From positions 62,001 to 126,000 of the forward strand of contig CAKPKJ010000002.1 of the NCBI GenBank assembly GCA_934167445.1: a DNA stretch of 64,000 nt, given 5' to 3'. The notes under the pieces were generated by a model. The model was not told the DNA's origin and ran no database searches. It saw only the letters and a program-made list of their open reading frames with translations. This document shows, piece by piece, positions 26,596 through 36,852 of the stretch. The stretch is from an uncultured Clostridia bacterium (lineage in GTDB: Bacteria > Bacillota > Clostridia > TANB77 > CAG-508). Position 1 is the first letter of the stretch; each line of letters starts with the position of its first letter. The position numbers were made by a program, and so were the translations under genes.

Positions 26596-29125
26596 ATAAA
26601 AAGACCTATTTTAATTGCAACTATAGGATATATAATAGGAATAATATGGGGGCTATATACTAAAATAAGTATAGCTCCTATTTTTTTGACTATAGTTGTA
26701 ATACATTATATTTTTAAGAATAAAGAAAGCTATAACAAAATTAATAATAAATATGGGACAAAGTTAGAAAATTTAAACAGGAAAATTGGGAAAAAGTTTT
26801 CAATTCTTAATCCTAAAAGATATTTTAGATATGTAAAATTATTTTTTAATTCAAAAGTTTTAATCACAATTATGTTATTTGCAGTAATTGCAAATTTAGT
26901 TATAAATTTCCAAAATAAAAATTATGAAAATATCTATAATGATAACGAAAAAGTAAAGTGCGTGGCAGTAGTAATTAGTCAAGCAAAAGAAAAACAATAT
27001 AGCTATGTATATAAAATTAAAGTGTTAAACTCAAATAAATTATTTTATTTGAATTTAAATAAGAAAATGGAAAAACAATTAGAATATGGGGACAAAGTTA
27101 AAATAGATGCAATATTTCAAGAACCGAGTGAAAGTAGAAATTATGGTGGATTTAGCTATAAGGATTACCTAAAAACAGTAAAAATATATGGAACATTAAA
27201 AGCAGAAAGTGTTACCGTTTTAGAGAAAAATCAAAGAATATTTCTAATACAAATAATAAATAAATTCTCAGCAAGAATAAAGAAAAATATTGACTCAATT
27301 ATGCCTGAAAAAGAGGCCGAGATGTTAAAAGGATTATTGTTAGGAGATATTTCTGGAATAGATGATGGAATTCAAGAAGAATTTAAAATTAGTAACTTGT
27401 CGCATATATTAGCTGTTTCTGGAATGCAAGTAAATTATATTATATTTGCTGTAGAGTGGGTATGTAGCAAAATTGTAGGTAAAAGAAATAGCAAAATTTT
27501 AACAATAGTAATATTAATTTTATATATGGCAATAACAGGATTCTCACCATCTATTGTAAGAGCAACAATAATGGGAATAATATTAATATTATCGACAATA
27601 GTTTATAAGAAAAATGATTTTTGGAATACCTTGGCATTTTCACTGTTTTTGATACTTATATATAATCCATTTTTAATCCAAAATGTAGGGCTAGTGTTAT
27701 CATATTTAGGTACAATAGGGATTGTTGTTTTTAATAAAACGATATTTTTATTTGCAGATACTATAAGAATAAAAAATAAAAAGTGGAGATATAAAATAAA
27801 TTTAAAATCTAAAAGATTGAAAAAAATAAAGCAAAATATAGCAGTAACATTGTCTGCACAACTTGCTGTATTTCCATATATGATTTTTTCATTTAACTTA
27901 TTTGGAACGTATTTTTTAATAACAAATTTATTGGCAGGGTTAGTTATAGAGCCAATTACAATTATAGGAATTATTGCAGTAGCAATATCATTTATTTCAA
28001 TAAAATTTTCGAAATTTTTTTCATATGTAGTACAGTTTTTGATAAATACTTTAATGTTAGTGGCAAAAATGAGTAATCTACCATTTTCAAAAATCTATTT
28101 TTCAACACCTAAAATAATAACCGTGATTGTAATATATATTAGTTTGATTTTATTTAATTATATAGGAAGAATATATGTAACAAAAGAGCTTTCAACAACG
28201 CAAAAAAGAGTAAAAAATATAATAGCACTTTTAAAATATTATTATCGAAAATATAAAAAGAAGATATATGTTGTATTTTTAACAATTCTGATAGTTGGAA
28301 CACTTATTAAATTCATACCAAAAAATTTAGAAATTAATTTTGTAGATGTAGGACAAGGTGATTGCACATTTATAAGAACACCATATGGGAAATCAATTAT
28401 TATAGATGGAGGAGGTAGTAATATAGCAAGTGATTTTAATGGAGGAAAAAGTACATTACTACCATATGTTTTGGATAGAGGATATACAAAAATAGATTTT
28501 GTAGTAATATCACATATGGACAATGACCATATAGGAAATTTGTTTACTATTTTAGAGGAATTAAAGGTTAAGCAAGTAATAATATCAAAACAAGGAGAAG
28601 AATCAGAAAATTATAAAAGGCTGTTAGAAATTATTGAAAGGAAAAAAATCAAATTAATAATTGTAAAAGCCGGTGATAATATAAAATTTGAGAGAAATTT
28701 ATATTTTCAAATTTTGTGGCCACAAGAATTACAAATACAAGAAAATATATTAAATAATAACTCAGTGGTAGCAAAATTGGTATATGGAAAATTTAAAGTT
28801 CTATTTACAGGAGATATAGAAAAAATTGCAGAGGAGAAAATTTTAACAAAATATAATAGTGAAGTATTAAAATCAGACATACTAAAAATAGCACATCATC
28901 GGTTCAAAAACATCTTCAATAACAGAATTTATAGAGGCTGTAAAACCTAAAATAGCATTAATAGGGGTTGGAAAAAACAATTTATTTAATCACCCGTCAG
29001 AAATTACAATAGATACATTAAATAAGAATAATGTAAAAATATATCGAACAGATAAAAATGGTGAGATAACAATAAAAGTCAATAAAAATGGAAAATATAA
29101 GATAAAAGAAAAAATAAATTACTAA
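26596..29125 (+). CDS. comEC: DNA uptake channel ComEC/Rec2, needs +1 frameshift at CGG; apparent ATA start
   Basis: About 842 residues once joined. N-terminal membrane segments and OB-like domain, competence membrane domain (LSHILAVSGMQVNYIIF, GFSPSIVRATIMGI), C-terminal metallo-beta-lactamase domain (NFVDVGQGDCTFI, SHMDNDHIGN, VLFTGDIE). The frame breaks at in-frame CGG 28900-28902 (CAT CGG TTC); dropping C gives IAHHGSKTSS, the family motif, and continues to 29125. No ATG fits the N-terminus: the first possible codon matching MKRPILIATIGY is ATA at 26596, nine bases after AGGGAGG. Transports single-stranded DNA inward in transformation. No comEA or comF nearby. Confidence 0.85.
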
Positions 29126-29220
29126 GAAATGGTATAAATAGCCGTAAATTGTAAACACTATATATAAATGTAAAAAAGACAAATAAAATTAAGAAATTTG
29201 TATCTTTAGAAGGGGATGAA

Positions 29221-29826
29221 ATGAAAATGAATAAAGTAATTATTAGTATGATTACAATAATTGTAATAATATTAGGAATTATTGCAGCTATATTCTTAAT
29301 GAAGCCATATACAAAAAACAACAAAAACATTGTTGAAATAGGACAAACCCAAACAAGTGAAAATAGTATTACAATAGAAAATAATAATCAAATAGAAAAT
29401 AGTGTAAAACAAACTAATACAAGTGAAGAAAAAATATCTCCAAAAGCATTTGTAACATATAAAATAAAATATGAAAAATGTGGACATGAAATAAGCCAAT
29501 ATAGAGAAATTCCAGAAGAATTAGTAAATTTAACACAAGAAGAGTTAAAAGAAAGATATAGTGAATGGAATATAGAGGATTTTTCTGATACTAATATAGT
29601 TTTAAGTAAAACAGAAAAAGGAAGTTGTAATGAACATTTTATATTAAAAGAAAAAGATGGATTTGCAACAGTATTTAAAAAGCTAGAAAATGGGGAAGAA
29701 GAGGAATATGAAAAAACAGATATAGCAACTGAATATTTATCAGATACAGATAAACTTGAGCTGAAAAAGGGAATTGAAGTAAATGGGTTACAAAATTTAA
29801 ATCAGTTAATAGAGGATTACGAATAA
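29221..29826 (+). CDS. BofC C-terminal-domain-like membrane-anchored protein
   Basis: 201 residues: one N-terminal membrane segment (about 5-25), polar linker, then a domain with KYEKCGHEISQYREIPEELV, WNIEDFSDTNIVLSKTEKGSC and GFATVFKKLENGEEE that resembles the C-terminal domain of BofC, the sporulation checkpoint factor. BofC acts in the forespore intermembrane space on SpoIVB; a role in sporulation is inferred, not shown. AAGGGG lies 6 bases before ATG 29221. Confidence 0.65.
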   Translation: MKMNKVIISMITIIVIILGIIAAIFLMKPYTKNNKNIVEIGQTQTSENSITIENNNQIENSVKQTNTSEEKISPKAFVTYKIKYEKCGHEISQYREIPEELVNLTQEELKERYSEWNIEDFSDTNIVLSKTEKGSCNEHFILKEKDGFATVFKKLENGEEEEYEKTDIATEYLSDTDKLELKKGIEVNGLQNLNQLIEDYE

Positions 29827-29861
29827 ATTTTCATATAATTTTTGGTATATGTAATTTAAGG

Positions 29862-29983
29862 TTCTATGTTAATATATTTTTTCTTTGTGACTCCCAACTA
29901 CGTACAGACTGTAATTATATAACAGTCTGTAACTTGTCGGTCCCCCCGAATTGTCACCGCATAAAAAATATATTAACATAGAA
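29862..29983. repeat. Long palindromic element, divergent third member
   Basis: Outer arms of 21 bases (29862-29882 and 29963-29983) are perfectly complementary. Inside, CTTTGTGAC and GTCACCGCAT pair next, and ACAGACTG/CAGTCTGT forms an inner hairpin. Boundaries CTTTRTG and GCATAAAA match the elements at 14359 and 57882, but core and arm sequences differ. Lies between convergent genes. Confidence 0.6.
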
Positions 29984-29998
29984 TATAAAACATAACAG

Positions 29999-30029
29999 AA
30001 AAAAAGAACTAATAATTTTAGTTCTTTTT
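29999..30029 (-). terminator. Terminator of clpE-like / pgsA unit
   Basis: AAAGAACT and AGTTCTTT arms with T-run on the minus strand; overlaps the last codons of pgsA. Confidence 0.7.
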
Positions 30030-30620
30030 AAAATGCTTTTTCTCAATAGTTACTTCAGTAACATCTTTTTTCAAATCTTTTTTATCAATAAATCCCTTTT
30101 GGTATAAAGCTTTTACATACATAATTAATGCAAATACTGTTGCAATTAACGCTAAACAGTATGTTGTGAGTGTTAACTGTTCCCAAATACCAACAAGGTT
30201 AAATTGCTTAATTACAAGAGAAAATACAATTGCAAGATAGAATAATACAGTTGCTAATTTTCCATACCATTTACTATATACAACAACATCTTTTCCATAG
30301 AGGAAAGAAGCTCCTACAATCATTATAAATTCTTTTAGTAATACAATTATTAAAATCCATAAAGGAATAATATTAACAATAACTAATGATGTAAGTGTTG
30401 CTATTTGTGTTAATTTATCAGCCAACGGATCCATTAATTTGCCAAAATTTGAAATAAGGTTAAACTTTCTGGCAATAAATCCATCTGCAATATCAGTTAT
30501 GCCTGATATTGTGAAAAATACAAAAGCTAATATATAATTACCTATAAATATGTTTAATAATATAAATGGTATTAATAAAAATCTTATAATTGTTAAAATA
30601 TTTGGTATGTGTTTAAACAT
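30018..30620 (-). CDS. pgsA: CDP-diacylglycerol-glycerol-3-phosphate 3-phosphatidyltransferase
   Basis: 200-residue integral membrane enzyme making phosphatidylglycerophosphate. The CDP-alcohol phosphotransferase signature is intact: DIADGFIARKFNLISNFGKLMDPLADK in two parts (D-x2-DG-x2-AR, then G-x3-D-x3-D). Several membrane helices; C-terminus Lys-rich. Starts 9 bases after the clpE-like gene's stop, so co-transcribed. Confidence 0.94.
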   Translation of the reverse strand: MFKHIPNILTIIRFLLIPFILLNIFIGNYILAFVFFTISGITDIADGFIARKFNLISNFGKLMDPLADKLTQIATLTSLVIVNIIPLWILIIVLLKEFIMIVGASFLYGKDVVVYSKWYGKLATVLFYLAIVFSLVIKQFNLVGIWEQLTLTTYCLALIATVFALIMYVKALYQKGFIDKKDLKKDVTEVTIEKKHFKKN

Positions 30621-30629
30621 TGTTTTCTC

Positions 30630-32987
30630 CTAATCTTCTACTTTAAATTTTAGTTTATCTTTTTCAAAATCTACTACTACTTTTTGACCATCAATTAATT
30701 GACCTCTTAAAATCATTTCAGATAATTCATCTTCAATATATCTTTGGATAGCTCTACGTAAAGGTCTTGCACCAAATTTGATATCAGTTCCTTTTTCTAA
30801 AAGATAATTTTTGGCTTTAGATGAAACTTCTAAAGTAATATCTTTATCTTGTAAGGCTTTTGATGTATCTTTTAACATTAAATCAACAATTTGCAATAAT
30901 TGTTCTTTTGTTAATGAATCAAAACTAATAATTTCATCAACCCTGTTTAAAAATTCAGGTCTAAAATATTCTTTTAATCTGTCTATAAGTTTATCTTTAT
31001 TAACAGTTTCATTTCCAAAACCAATAGAATTATTATTAACATTTGAACCTGCATTTGATGTCATTATAATAATTGTATTAGAAAAACTTACTGTATTTCC
31101 TTGGCTATCAGTTAATTTACCGTCGTCTAAAACCTGTAATAAAATGTTAAATACATCTGGATGTGCTTTTTCAATTTCATCTAGTAAGATTATAGAATAT
31201 GGTTTTCTCTTTACTTTATCAGTTAATTGACCAGCATCATCATATCCAACATATCCTGGAGGTGCACCTATTAATTTAGATGTAGAGTGACTTTCCATAT
31301 ATTCAGACATATCTATTCTAATAATAGAATCTTCACTTCCAAACATTTCATAAGCTAAACTTTTAGCAAGTTCTGTTTTACCAACACCTGTTGGACCTAC
31401 AAATATAAAAGAAGGTGGCCTTTTAGTGCTTTTTAATCCTGCACGATTTCTACGAATTGCTCTTGCAACACTACTTACGGCCTCATCTTGACCAATAATT
31501 CTTTTATGAAGATTTGTTTCTAAATTTAATAATTTTTGAGTTTCTTCTTCAGTTATTTTCTTGACAGGTATTTTAGTCCAATTTTCAATAACAGTAGCAA
31601 TATCCTGAACTGTTAATTGTTTTGGTTTTGTTTTAGCACTTAACTTATCAATTTCTTCTATAAGTTGACATTCACGAGTTTTTAAATCAGCAGCTTTTTG
31701 ATAATCTTCAGTAGAATCTGCTGCAATAACTTCTTCTTTTTCTGCTTGAACTTTTGATAATTCTTGTTTTAACATTTCTAATTTGTATAGAGCTTTATTT
31801 TCAAGGTTAATTCTTGAACAAGCTTCATCTAATATATCAATAGCTTTATCTGGTAAAAATCTATCATTTATATATTTTTCAGACATTATAACAGCTTGAC
31901 GAATTACATCAGAAGAAATTTTTACTTTATGATATTCTTCATAATATTTTTTTATTCCTTCCAAAATTCCTATACTGTCATCAATTGAAGGCTCTTCAAC
32001 TAAAACTTGTTGAAATCTTCTTTCTAAAGCAGAATCTTTTTCAATATATTTTCTATATTCTTTTAATGTTGTAGTACCAATTAACTGTACTTCTCCATTA
32101 GATAGGGCAGGTTTTAGAATATTTGCTGCATTCATAGAGTGTTCACCATCACCAGCTCCGATAATATTATGGATTTCATCAATTACTAAAATAATATTTC
32201 CATATTCTTTGCATTCGTCAATTATGCCTTTCATACGTGACTCAAATTGCCCCCTAAATTGTGTACCAGCAATGACAGAAGTCATATCTAACAAATAAAC
32301 TTCTTTATTAAGTAATTTTGCTGGAACATTTTGGTTAGCAATTTTTATAGCTAAACCTTGTGCAATAGCAGTTTTACCAACACCTGGTTCACCAATTAAA
32401 CAAGGGTTGTTTTTTGAACGTCTATTTAAAATTTGAACAATCCTTTGAATTTCTTTTTCTCTACCAACAACCATATCTAATTGGTTATTTTTTGCTTTTG
32501 TAGTTAAGTTAGTTCCAAAAGTATCAAGAAATTTTTTCTTTTTATTTTGTTTAGGGCGTTTTTCAACTTTTACTTTTTTGCGGCCCATATTAGGTTCAGC
32601 CTCTTCATTTGATTCATTATTATTTTGAAACATATTAAAAATAGAACCTAATGGAATTGCTGCTCCCGATATTTTAGGAGTAACACCACTTTCATCTTCT
32701 TTTCCATCAATATTATCAAAAGTGATTGCTCCTTCAATATTTTCTAAATCTTCAAGATTAATATTTTCTGCTAAATCTTTGAAAATACTTTCAAATTGTT
32801 TTGACATATCATTTATATTTGGTCTGTCATTTCCTAAAATATTATTTTGTTCTGAAAGTACTTCTGCTGGATTAATTCCTTTTTTCTTAGCACAGCTATA
32901 ACAATAACCTTCTAAAGATTCTTTACCATCTTCAATTTTTTTATAAAAAAGTATTGCTGGATTTTTATTACATTCTGAACATAACAT
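30630..32987 (-). CDS. clpE: ClpE-like AAA+ chaperone subunit of Clp protease
   Basis: 785 residues. N-terminal zinc finger (CSECNKNP ... CYSCAKKKG) instead of a Clp-N repeat, a Lys-rich linker, AAA1 with Walker A GEPGVGKTAIAQ and Walker B ILVIDEIHN, a UVR-like coiled coil (YQKAADLKTRECQLIEEI), AAA2 with GPTGVGKTELAK and ILLDEIEKAH, and the ClpB-type D2 C-terminal domain. The zinc finger and UVR place it nearest ClpE. Unfolds proteins for ClpP. No ctsR, mcsA or mcsB adjacent, and no clear CtsR site seen. Confidence 0.9.
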   Translation of the reverse strand: MLCSECNKNPAILFYKKIEDGKESLEGYCYSCAKKKGINPAEVLSEQNNILGNDRPNINDMSKQFESIFKDLAENINLEDLENIEGAITFDNIDGKEDESGVTPKISGAAIPLGSIFNMFQNNNESNEEAEPNMGRKKVKVEKRPKQNKKKKFLDTFGTNLTTKAKNNQLDMVVGREKEIQRIVQILNRRSKNNPCLIGEPGVGKTAIAQGLAIKIANQNVPAKLLNKEVYLLDMTSVIAGTQFRGQFESRMKGIIDECKEYGNIILVIDEIHNIIGAGDGEHSMNAANILKPALSNGEVQLIGTTTLKEYRKYIEKDSALERRFQQVLVEEPSIDDSIGILEGIKKYYEEYHKVKISSDVIRQAVIMSEKYINDRFLPDKAIDILDEACSRINLENKALYKLEMLKQELSKVQAEKEEVIAADSTEDYQKAADLKTRECQLIEEIDKLSAKTKPKQLTVQDIATVIENWTKIPVKKITEEETQKLLNLETNLHKRIIGQDEAVSSVARAIRRNRAGLKSTKRPPSFIFVGPTGVGKTELAKSLAYEMFGSEDSIIRIDMSEYMESHSTSKLIGAPPGYVGYDDAGQLTDKVKRKPYSIILLDEIEKAHPDVFNILLQVLDDGKLTDSQGNTVSFSNTIIIMTSNAGSNVNNNSIGFGNETVNKDKLIDRLKEYFRPEFLNRVDEIISFDSLTKEQLLQIVDLMLKDTSKALQDKDITLEVSSKAKNYLLEKGTDIKFGARPLRRAIQRYIEDELSEMILRGQLIDGQKVVVDFEKDKLKFKVED

Positions 32988-33027
32988 ACTTTTAATTCCT
33001 CATTTCTTAATAAAATATTTCTATAAT

Positions 33028-33056
33028 ATAATATCCTAAAATGAGGAAAGAGTCAA
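33028..33056 (-). promoter_or_regulatory. Promoter of clpE-like-pgsA unit
   Basis: Minus strand TTGACT (33056-33051), 17 bases, TATTAT (33033-33028). Confidence 0.75.
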
Positions 33057-33088
33057 CATTTTAGGTCAATATTAATGTAAAAATAATA

Positions 33089-33117
33089 TTGCTAAAAAGG
33101 TAATCAAATGTTATAAT
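33089..33117 (+). promoter_or_regulatory. Promoter of the DUF3298-like gene
   Basis: TTGCTA (33089-33094), 17 bases, TATAAT (33112-33117). Confidence 0.65.
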
Positions 33118-33157
33118 AAAAAAGATGATTTTGAATTGAAAAGAGGGTTTAATACAA

Positions 33158-34018
33158 ATGAATGTAGTATTACCAGAAAAAGATAGAATAAAAAAACAAC
33201 AATTAATAATATATGTATCAATAATATTCGTATGTATAATCAGCGTTATAATAGCCTTTTATGTGCAATTTTATACAAGAATAGATATTGGAAAAGTATT
33301 TGGAATTACACAATCAGGTTTAGGCAATAAAACAGATGAGCAACAGCAAACATTAAAAGCAGAATTTAATACAATTTTTGATAACAACATAAAAAATGAT
33401 AATGGGGATAATAATTCTAAAAAGATAGATCAAGATAAAAAATTAGTATATACAAAATATGAGAAAAAAGACACAAAATTAAATAGTTATGATTTAGAGG
33501 TTCATATTCCATATATTAACATAAGTGGAGAAGTTGTGGAAAAATATAACCAAGAAATAGAAAAAGTTTTTGCAGATATGGCTAGAACAGTTTTACAAAG
33601 TGAAAATAATAATGCCGTTTATGATGTTCAATATGTTGCAAATGTGCAAGATGATATTTTATCTTTAATGATAAAATCTAATTTTAAGGAGGGAAATAAG
33701 CCTCAAAAGGTTATAGTTCAAACATATAATTATGATTTAAGAAATAATAAAGAAATAACATTAGGAGAAATACTAAAAATAGAGCGTTTAGATGAAAATA
33801 CTGTACAAAGTAAAATAAAATCAGAAGTTCAAACTGAACAAAAGAAGGCACAAGATTTAAAAAGTTTAGGATATAACATATATTCAAGAGATGTAAATAG
33901 TGATATTTATAGTATAGAAAAATCTACTGAATTTTATTTTGCAGATGATGTATTATATATAATTTATGCTTATGGAAATGAAGCAGCAACATCTGAAATG
34001 GATATAGTAATATTATAA
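33158..34018 (+). CDS. Membrane-anchored protein with DUF4163/DUF3298-like domain
   Basis: 286 residues: N-terminal membrane segment (about 18-40), linker, then a domain with LEVHIPYINISGEVVEKYNQEIEKVF and LRNNKEITLGEILKIE and a final strand-rich segment. This resembles the DUF4163-DUF3298 pair found in RsiV and PdaC extracellular regions. No sigma factor or deacetylase partner adjacent. Function unknown. Divergent from clpE-like gene, monocistronic with a terminator. Confidence 0.65.
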   Translation: MNVVLPEKDRIKKQQLIIYVSIIFVCIISVIIAFYVQFYTRIDIGKVFGITQSGLGNKTDEQQQTLKAEFNTIFDNNIKNDNGDNNSKKIDQDKKLVYTKYEKKDTKLNSYDLEVHIPYINISGEVVEKYNQEIEKVFADMARTVLQSENNNAVYDVQYVANVQDDILSLMIKSNFKEGNKPQKVIVQTYNYDLRNNKEITLGEILKIERLDENTVQSKIKSEVQTEQKKAQDLKSLGYNIYSRDVNSDIYSIEKSTEFYFADDVLYIIYAYGNEAATSEMDIVIL

Positions 34019-34024
34019 TAAAAA

Positions 34025-34060
34025 AAGGAGAGAAGAAATTTATTAATTTCTTCTCTTTTT
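34025..34060 (+). terminator. Terminator
   Basis: GGAGAGAAGAAATT and AATTTCTTCTCTTTTT arms; nearly perfect, ends in T-run. The next 100 bases before htrA's stop hold nothing recognisable. Confidence 0.85.
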
Positions 34061-34167
34061 GAAAATAAAAGGGGATGTTTTTTATTTCAAATCAGTAATC
34101 TCTTTACTGATTATGTTTGTATTTTAACATCTAATTTTGTCCATTGTGTGAATTAAAAGTGAAAAAA

Positions 34168-35469
34168 CTAAGGTTGTTCTCCTAAAGTTAAAGTTAATTC
34201 TTTTTCTTGACCATCACGATTTACTTTGATTTTCATTTCATCTCCAATAGAATGTTTATTTTTTATGGAATTTAATTCATCCATTGTTGAAATTTTTGTT
34301 CCATCTGCTTCAATTATAACATCACCAATTTTGACTCCAGCTTTTTCAGCAGCAGAGAAGTCATCTATAGCTTTAACATAAATACCTTTAACTAAATTAT
34401 TTGCTTTTGCTGTATTTTCACTTAAGTCCATACCAGTTATGCCAATATAAGGTCTTTTTACTTTGCTATATTGGATTAATTGTGAAGTGATATCTGTAGT
34501 TGAATTAATTGGAATAGCAAATCCCATACCTTCAATTCCAGTTCCTTGTAATTTTAATGTATTTATACCAATAACTTGACCTTGACTATTAACTAATGCA
34601 CCACCACTGTTACCAGCATTTATGGCTGCATCAGTTTGAATTAGCGTAAATTCTTTTCCGTCGCTATCTGTAATTTTACGATTAACAGCACTTACTACCC
34701 CACAAGTAATACTACTTTGCATTCCTAATGGATTTCCAACAGCCATTGCAAATTCTCCAACTTTAATATTATCTGAGTCAGCAAATTCAGCCTTTGGAAG
34801 ATCTGTTTTTTCAATTTTAATAACTGCTAAATCTGTTTGTTCATCAGTTCCAACAATTTTTGCATCATAAGTTTTGTCATCATTAAACAATGTTACAGTA
34901 ACTTTTTCAGCTTCTGAAACAGAATAATAATTGTTACTAGAAGAATTACTAGAAGATGTAGAAACAATATGATTATTTGTTAAAATATATCCATCTTCAC
35001 TTATTATAATTCCAGAACCAGTAGCTGTTGCAGTTTGAGATTGTCCTCTGTTACCAAACATAGATAACATAGAATTTACATTATATTGAACTTCAATACC
35101 TACAACAGAAGGCAAAATTTTATTAGCAGCATAGACAGCAGTATCTGAATAATTTGAAAGTGATGTTTGGCTAACATAACCACTAACACCTGAAGTTGAA
35201 GAATTTGTAGAAGTTGAAGGTGTAGAAGAACCAAGTAATTTAGTTCTAATTGAAGGAACACCAAAACAAGTGCCTACTACAACTGCACAACCTACAACAC
35301 CACTAACAAATGGAACTAACACAGTTTTTCCAAATCCACTATTATTAATTTTAGATTTTTTAGAATTTGTTGTATTTTTTGTATTAGTTTTTACAGCTTC
35401 AAAATTTGTAGATTTTTTAGAATCTTCTTTTTTTATTTCGATAATTGGTTTTTTATTATTTTCATCCAT
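34168..35469 (-). CDS. htrA: HtrA/DegP-type membrane serine protease
   Basis: 433 residues. Cytoplasmic polar N-terminus, one membrane segment (about 48-70), Ser/Thr-rich linker, trypsin-like domain with the triad visible (His in ILTNNHIV, Asp in TDLAVIKI, Ser in NAGNSGGALV), and one PDZ domain (about 335-425; RPYIGITGMDLS, GVKIGDVIIEADG). Degrades misfolded exported proteins at the membrane surface. Transcribed alone on the minus strand. Confidence 0.94.
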   Translation of the reverse strand: MDENNKKPIIEIKKEDSKKSTNFEAVKTNTKNTTNSKKSKINNSGFGKTVLVPFVSGVVGCAVVVGTCFGVPSIRTKLLGSSTPSTSTNSSTSGVSGYVSQTSLSNYSDTAVYAANKILPSVVGIEVQYNVNSMLSMFGNRGQSQTATATGSGIIISEDGYILTNNHIVSTSSSNSSSNNYYSVSEAEKVTVTLFNDDKTYDAKIVGTDEQTDLAVIKIEKTDLPKAEFADSDNIKVGEFAMAVGNPLGMQSSITCGVVSAVNRKITDSDGKEFTLIQTDAAINAGNSGGALVNSQGQVIGINTLKLQGTGIEGMGFAIPINSTTDITSQLIQYSKVKRPYIGITGMDLSENTAKANNLVKGIYVKAIDDFSAAEKAGVKIGDVIIEADGTKISTMDELNSIKNKHSIGDEMKIKVNRDGQEKELTLTLGEQP

Positions 35470-35605
35470 TTTTAATACCTCCTAAAATAACCTATATTTA
35501 TCTTATCCTATTGTAACCATATAATACAATAGATTTGTGAATATTTTGTGAAAAAAATTAGAATATTTTAAGATTAATCAACTATCTTTTTTTATTAAAA
35601 ATTGC

Positions 35606-35634
35606 TTGAATTATTATGGAATTTTATTTATAAT
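35606..35634 (+). promoter_or_regulatory. Promoter of pilin-like/rnhB unit
   Basis: TTGAAT (35606-35611), 17 bases, TATAAT (35629-35634). Confidence 0.65.
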
Positions 35635-35668
35635 AAAATATGAAAAACAAAAGTAAAGGGTGAAATAA

Positions 35669-36163
35669 ATGCAAAAAAATATAAAAAAAGAAAATGGAAT
35701 TACATTAATAGCTTTAGGAGTTACAATTATAGTATTATTAATAATCGCGAGTATAGGAGTGTATGGCGGAAAAGAAACAATAAAAAAAGCTCAACTAGAA
35801 GAAATGAGAACCAATATGTTACTAATTCAAGCAAAATCAAAAGAATATGTAGAAGAGGCAAATTTTAAAATAGGTAAAAGTACAGATGCTGCCAAAATAG
35901 CAGAAATACGAGCAAATGTATATGAAAATGAAGCAAAACTTGAACCAGCAAGCTCAATTTCTGCTACATCAGCAATTCCTGTTTCAGAATGCTATTTAGT
36001 CACAAGTGAAGCAATGAAAGAATGGGGATTAGAGAATGTAAAACTAAAAAATAAAGAATATTATTTAATAAAATTTGATGATACTAATGCAACTGTAGAA
36101 ATATATAATACACTTGGATATGATGGAAAATATTCATTAACAGAAATAGATAATATTGAATAA
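35669..36163 (+). CDS. Short pilin-like protein
   Basis: 164 residues. N-terminus KKENGITLIALGVTIIVLLIIASIGVY is the prepilin-like segment shared with the proteins at 7652, 49101 and 59967, again with Ala where type IV pilins have Glu5. Then a helical region (KAQLEEMRTNMLLIQAKSKEYVEEA) and a small C-terminal domain without recognised family. It is the most pilin-sized of the four and precedes rnhB by 13 bases, an unusual operon partner. No assembly genes adjacent. Confidence 0.75.
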   Translation: MQKNIKKENGITLIALGVTIIVLLIIASIGVYGGKETIKKAQLEEMRTNMLLIQAKSKEYVEEANFKIGKSTDAAKIAEIRANVYENEAKLEPASSISATSAIPVSECYLVTSEAMKEWGLENVKLKNKEYYLIKFDDTNATVEIYNTLGYDGKYSLTEIDNIE

Positions 36164-36176
36164 CGAAGGAAAGAAA

Positions 36177-36809
36177 ATGAAAGAAAAAGAATTTGAAAGA
36201 TTAACAAAAATAAAAGAAGTAGAAAAAGATTTATATAATAAAGGATTTAAGAACATATGTGGAATAGATGAGGCTGGAAGAGGACCATTAGCAGGGCCTG
36301 TTGTTGTTGCTGGAGTTATAATGCCAAAAGACTCAATGATAGAATGGGTAAATGATTCAAAAAAAGTAACAGAAAGAAGAAGAGAAATCTTATATGAAAA
36401 AATAAAAGAAGAAGCAATTAGTTACTCAATAGCTGTTATTGACCATAATATAATAGATGATATAAATATATTAAATGCAACAAAACAGGGAGTTACAGAA
36501 GTTGTAGATGGTTTAGCTGTAAAACCAGATTTAATTATAGTTGATGCACTAACACATATTAATACAAGAGGAATACCATATGAGCCAATAATAAAAGGTG
36601 ATGCCAAATGCTATAATATTGCAGCTGCATCAATTTTAGCTAAAGTAACAAGGGATAGAATAATGCGTCAATGGGACGAAATTTATCCCCAATATGGGTT
36701 TGCAGCACATAAAGGATATGGAACAGCCAGACATATAGCTGCAATAAAAGAATATGGACTTTGTCCTATACATAGAATTACATTTACAAAACATTTTACG
36801 AATTCCTAA
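36177..36809 (+). CDS. rnhB: Ribonuclease HII
   Basis: 210 residues; removes ribonucleotides and RNA from RNA-DNA hybrids. Catalytic acids visible in CGIDEAGRGPLAGPVVVAG (Asp-Glu), LIIVDAL and AKVTRDRIM. C-terminal HKGYGTARHIAAIKEYG is typical. ATG 36177 is preferred (AAGGA 6 bases upstream) over an in-frame TTG at 36156. Confidence 0.95.
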   Translation: MKEKEFERLTKIKEVEKDLYNKGFKNICGIDEAGRGPLAGPVVVAGVIMPKDSMIEWVNDSKKVTERRREILYEKIKEEAISYSIAVIDHNIIDDINILNATKQGVTEVVDGLAVKPDLIIVDALTHINTRGIPYEPIIKGDAKCYNIAAASILAKVTRDRIMRQWDEIYPQYGFAAHKGYGTARHIAAIKEYGLCPIHRITFTKHFTNS

Positions 36810-36852
36810 AACATAATATTAAGCAAAAGAATAAAACTCGAGGAAGGTGATT

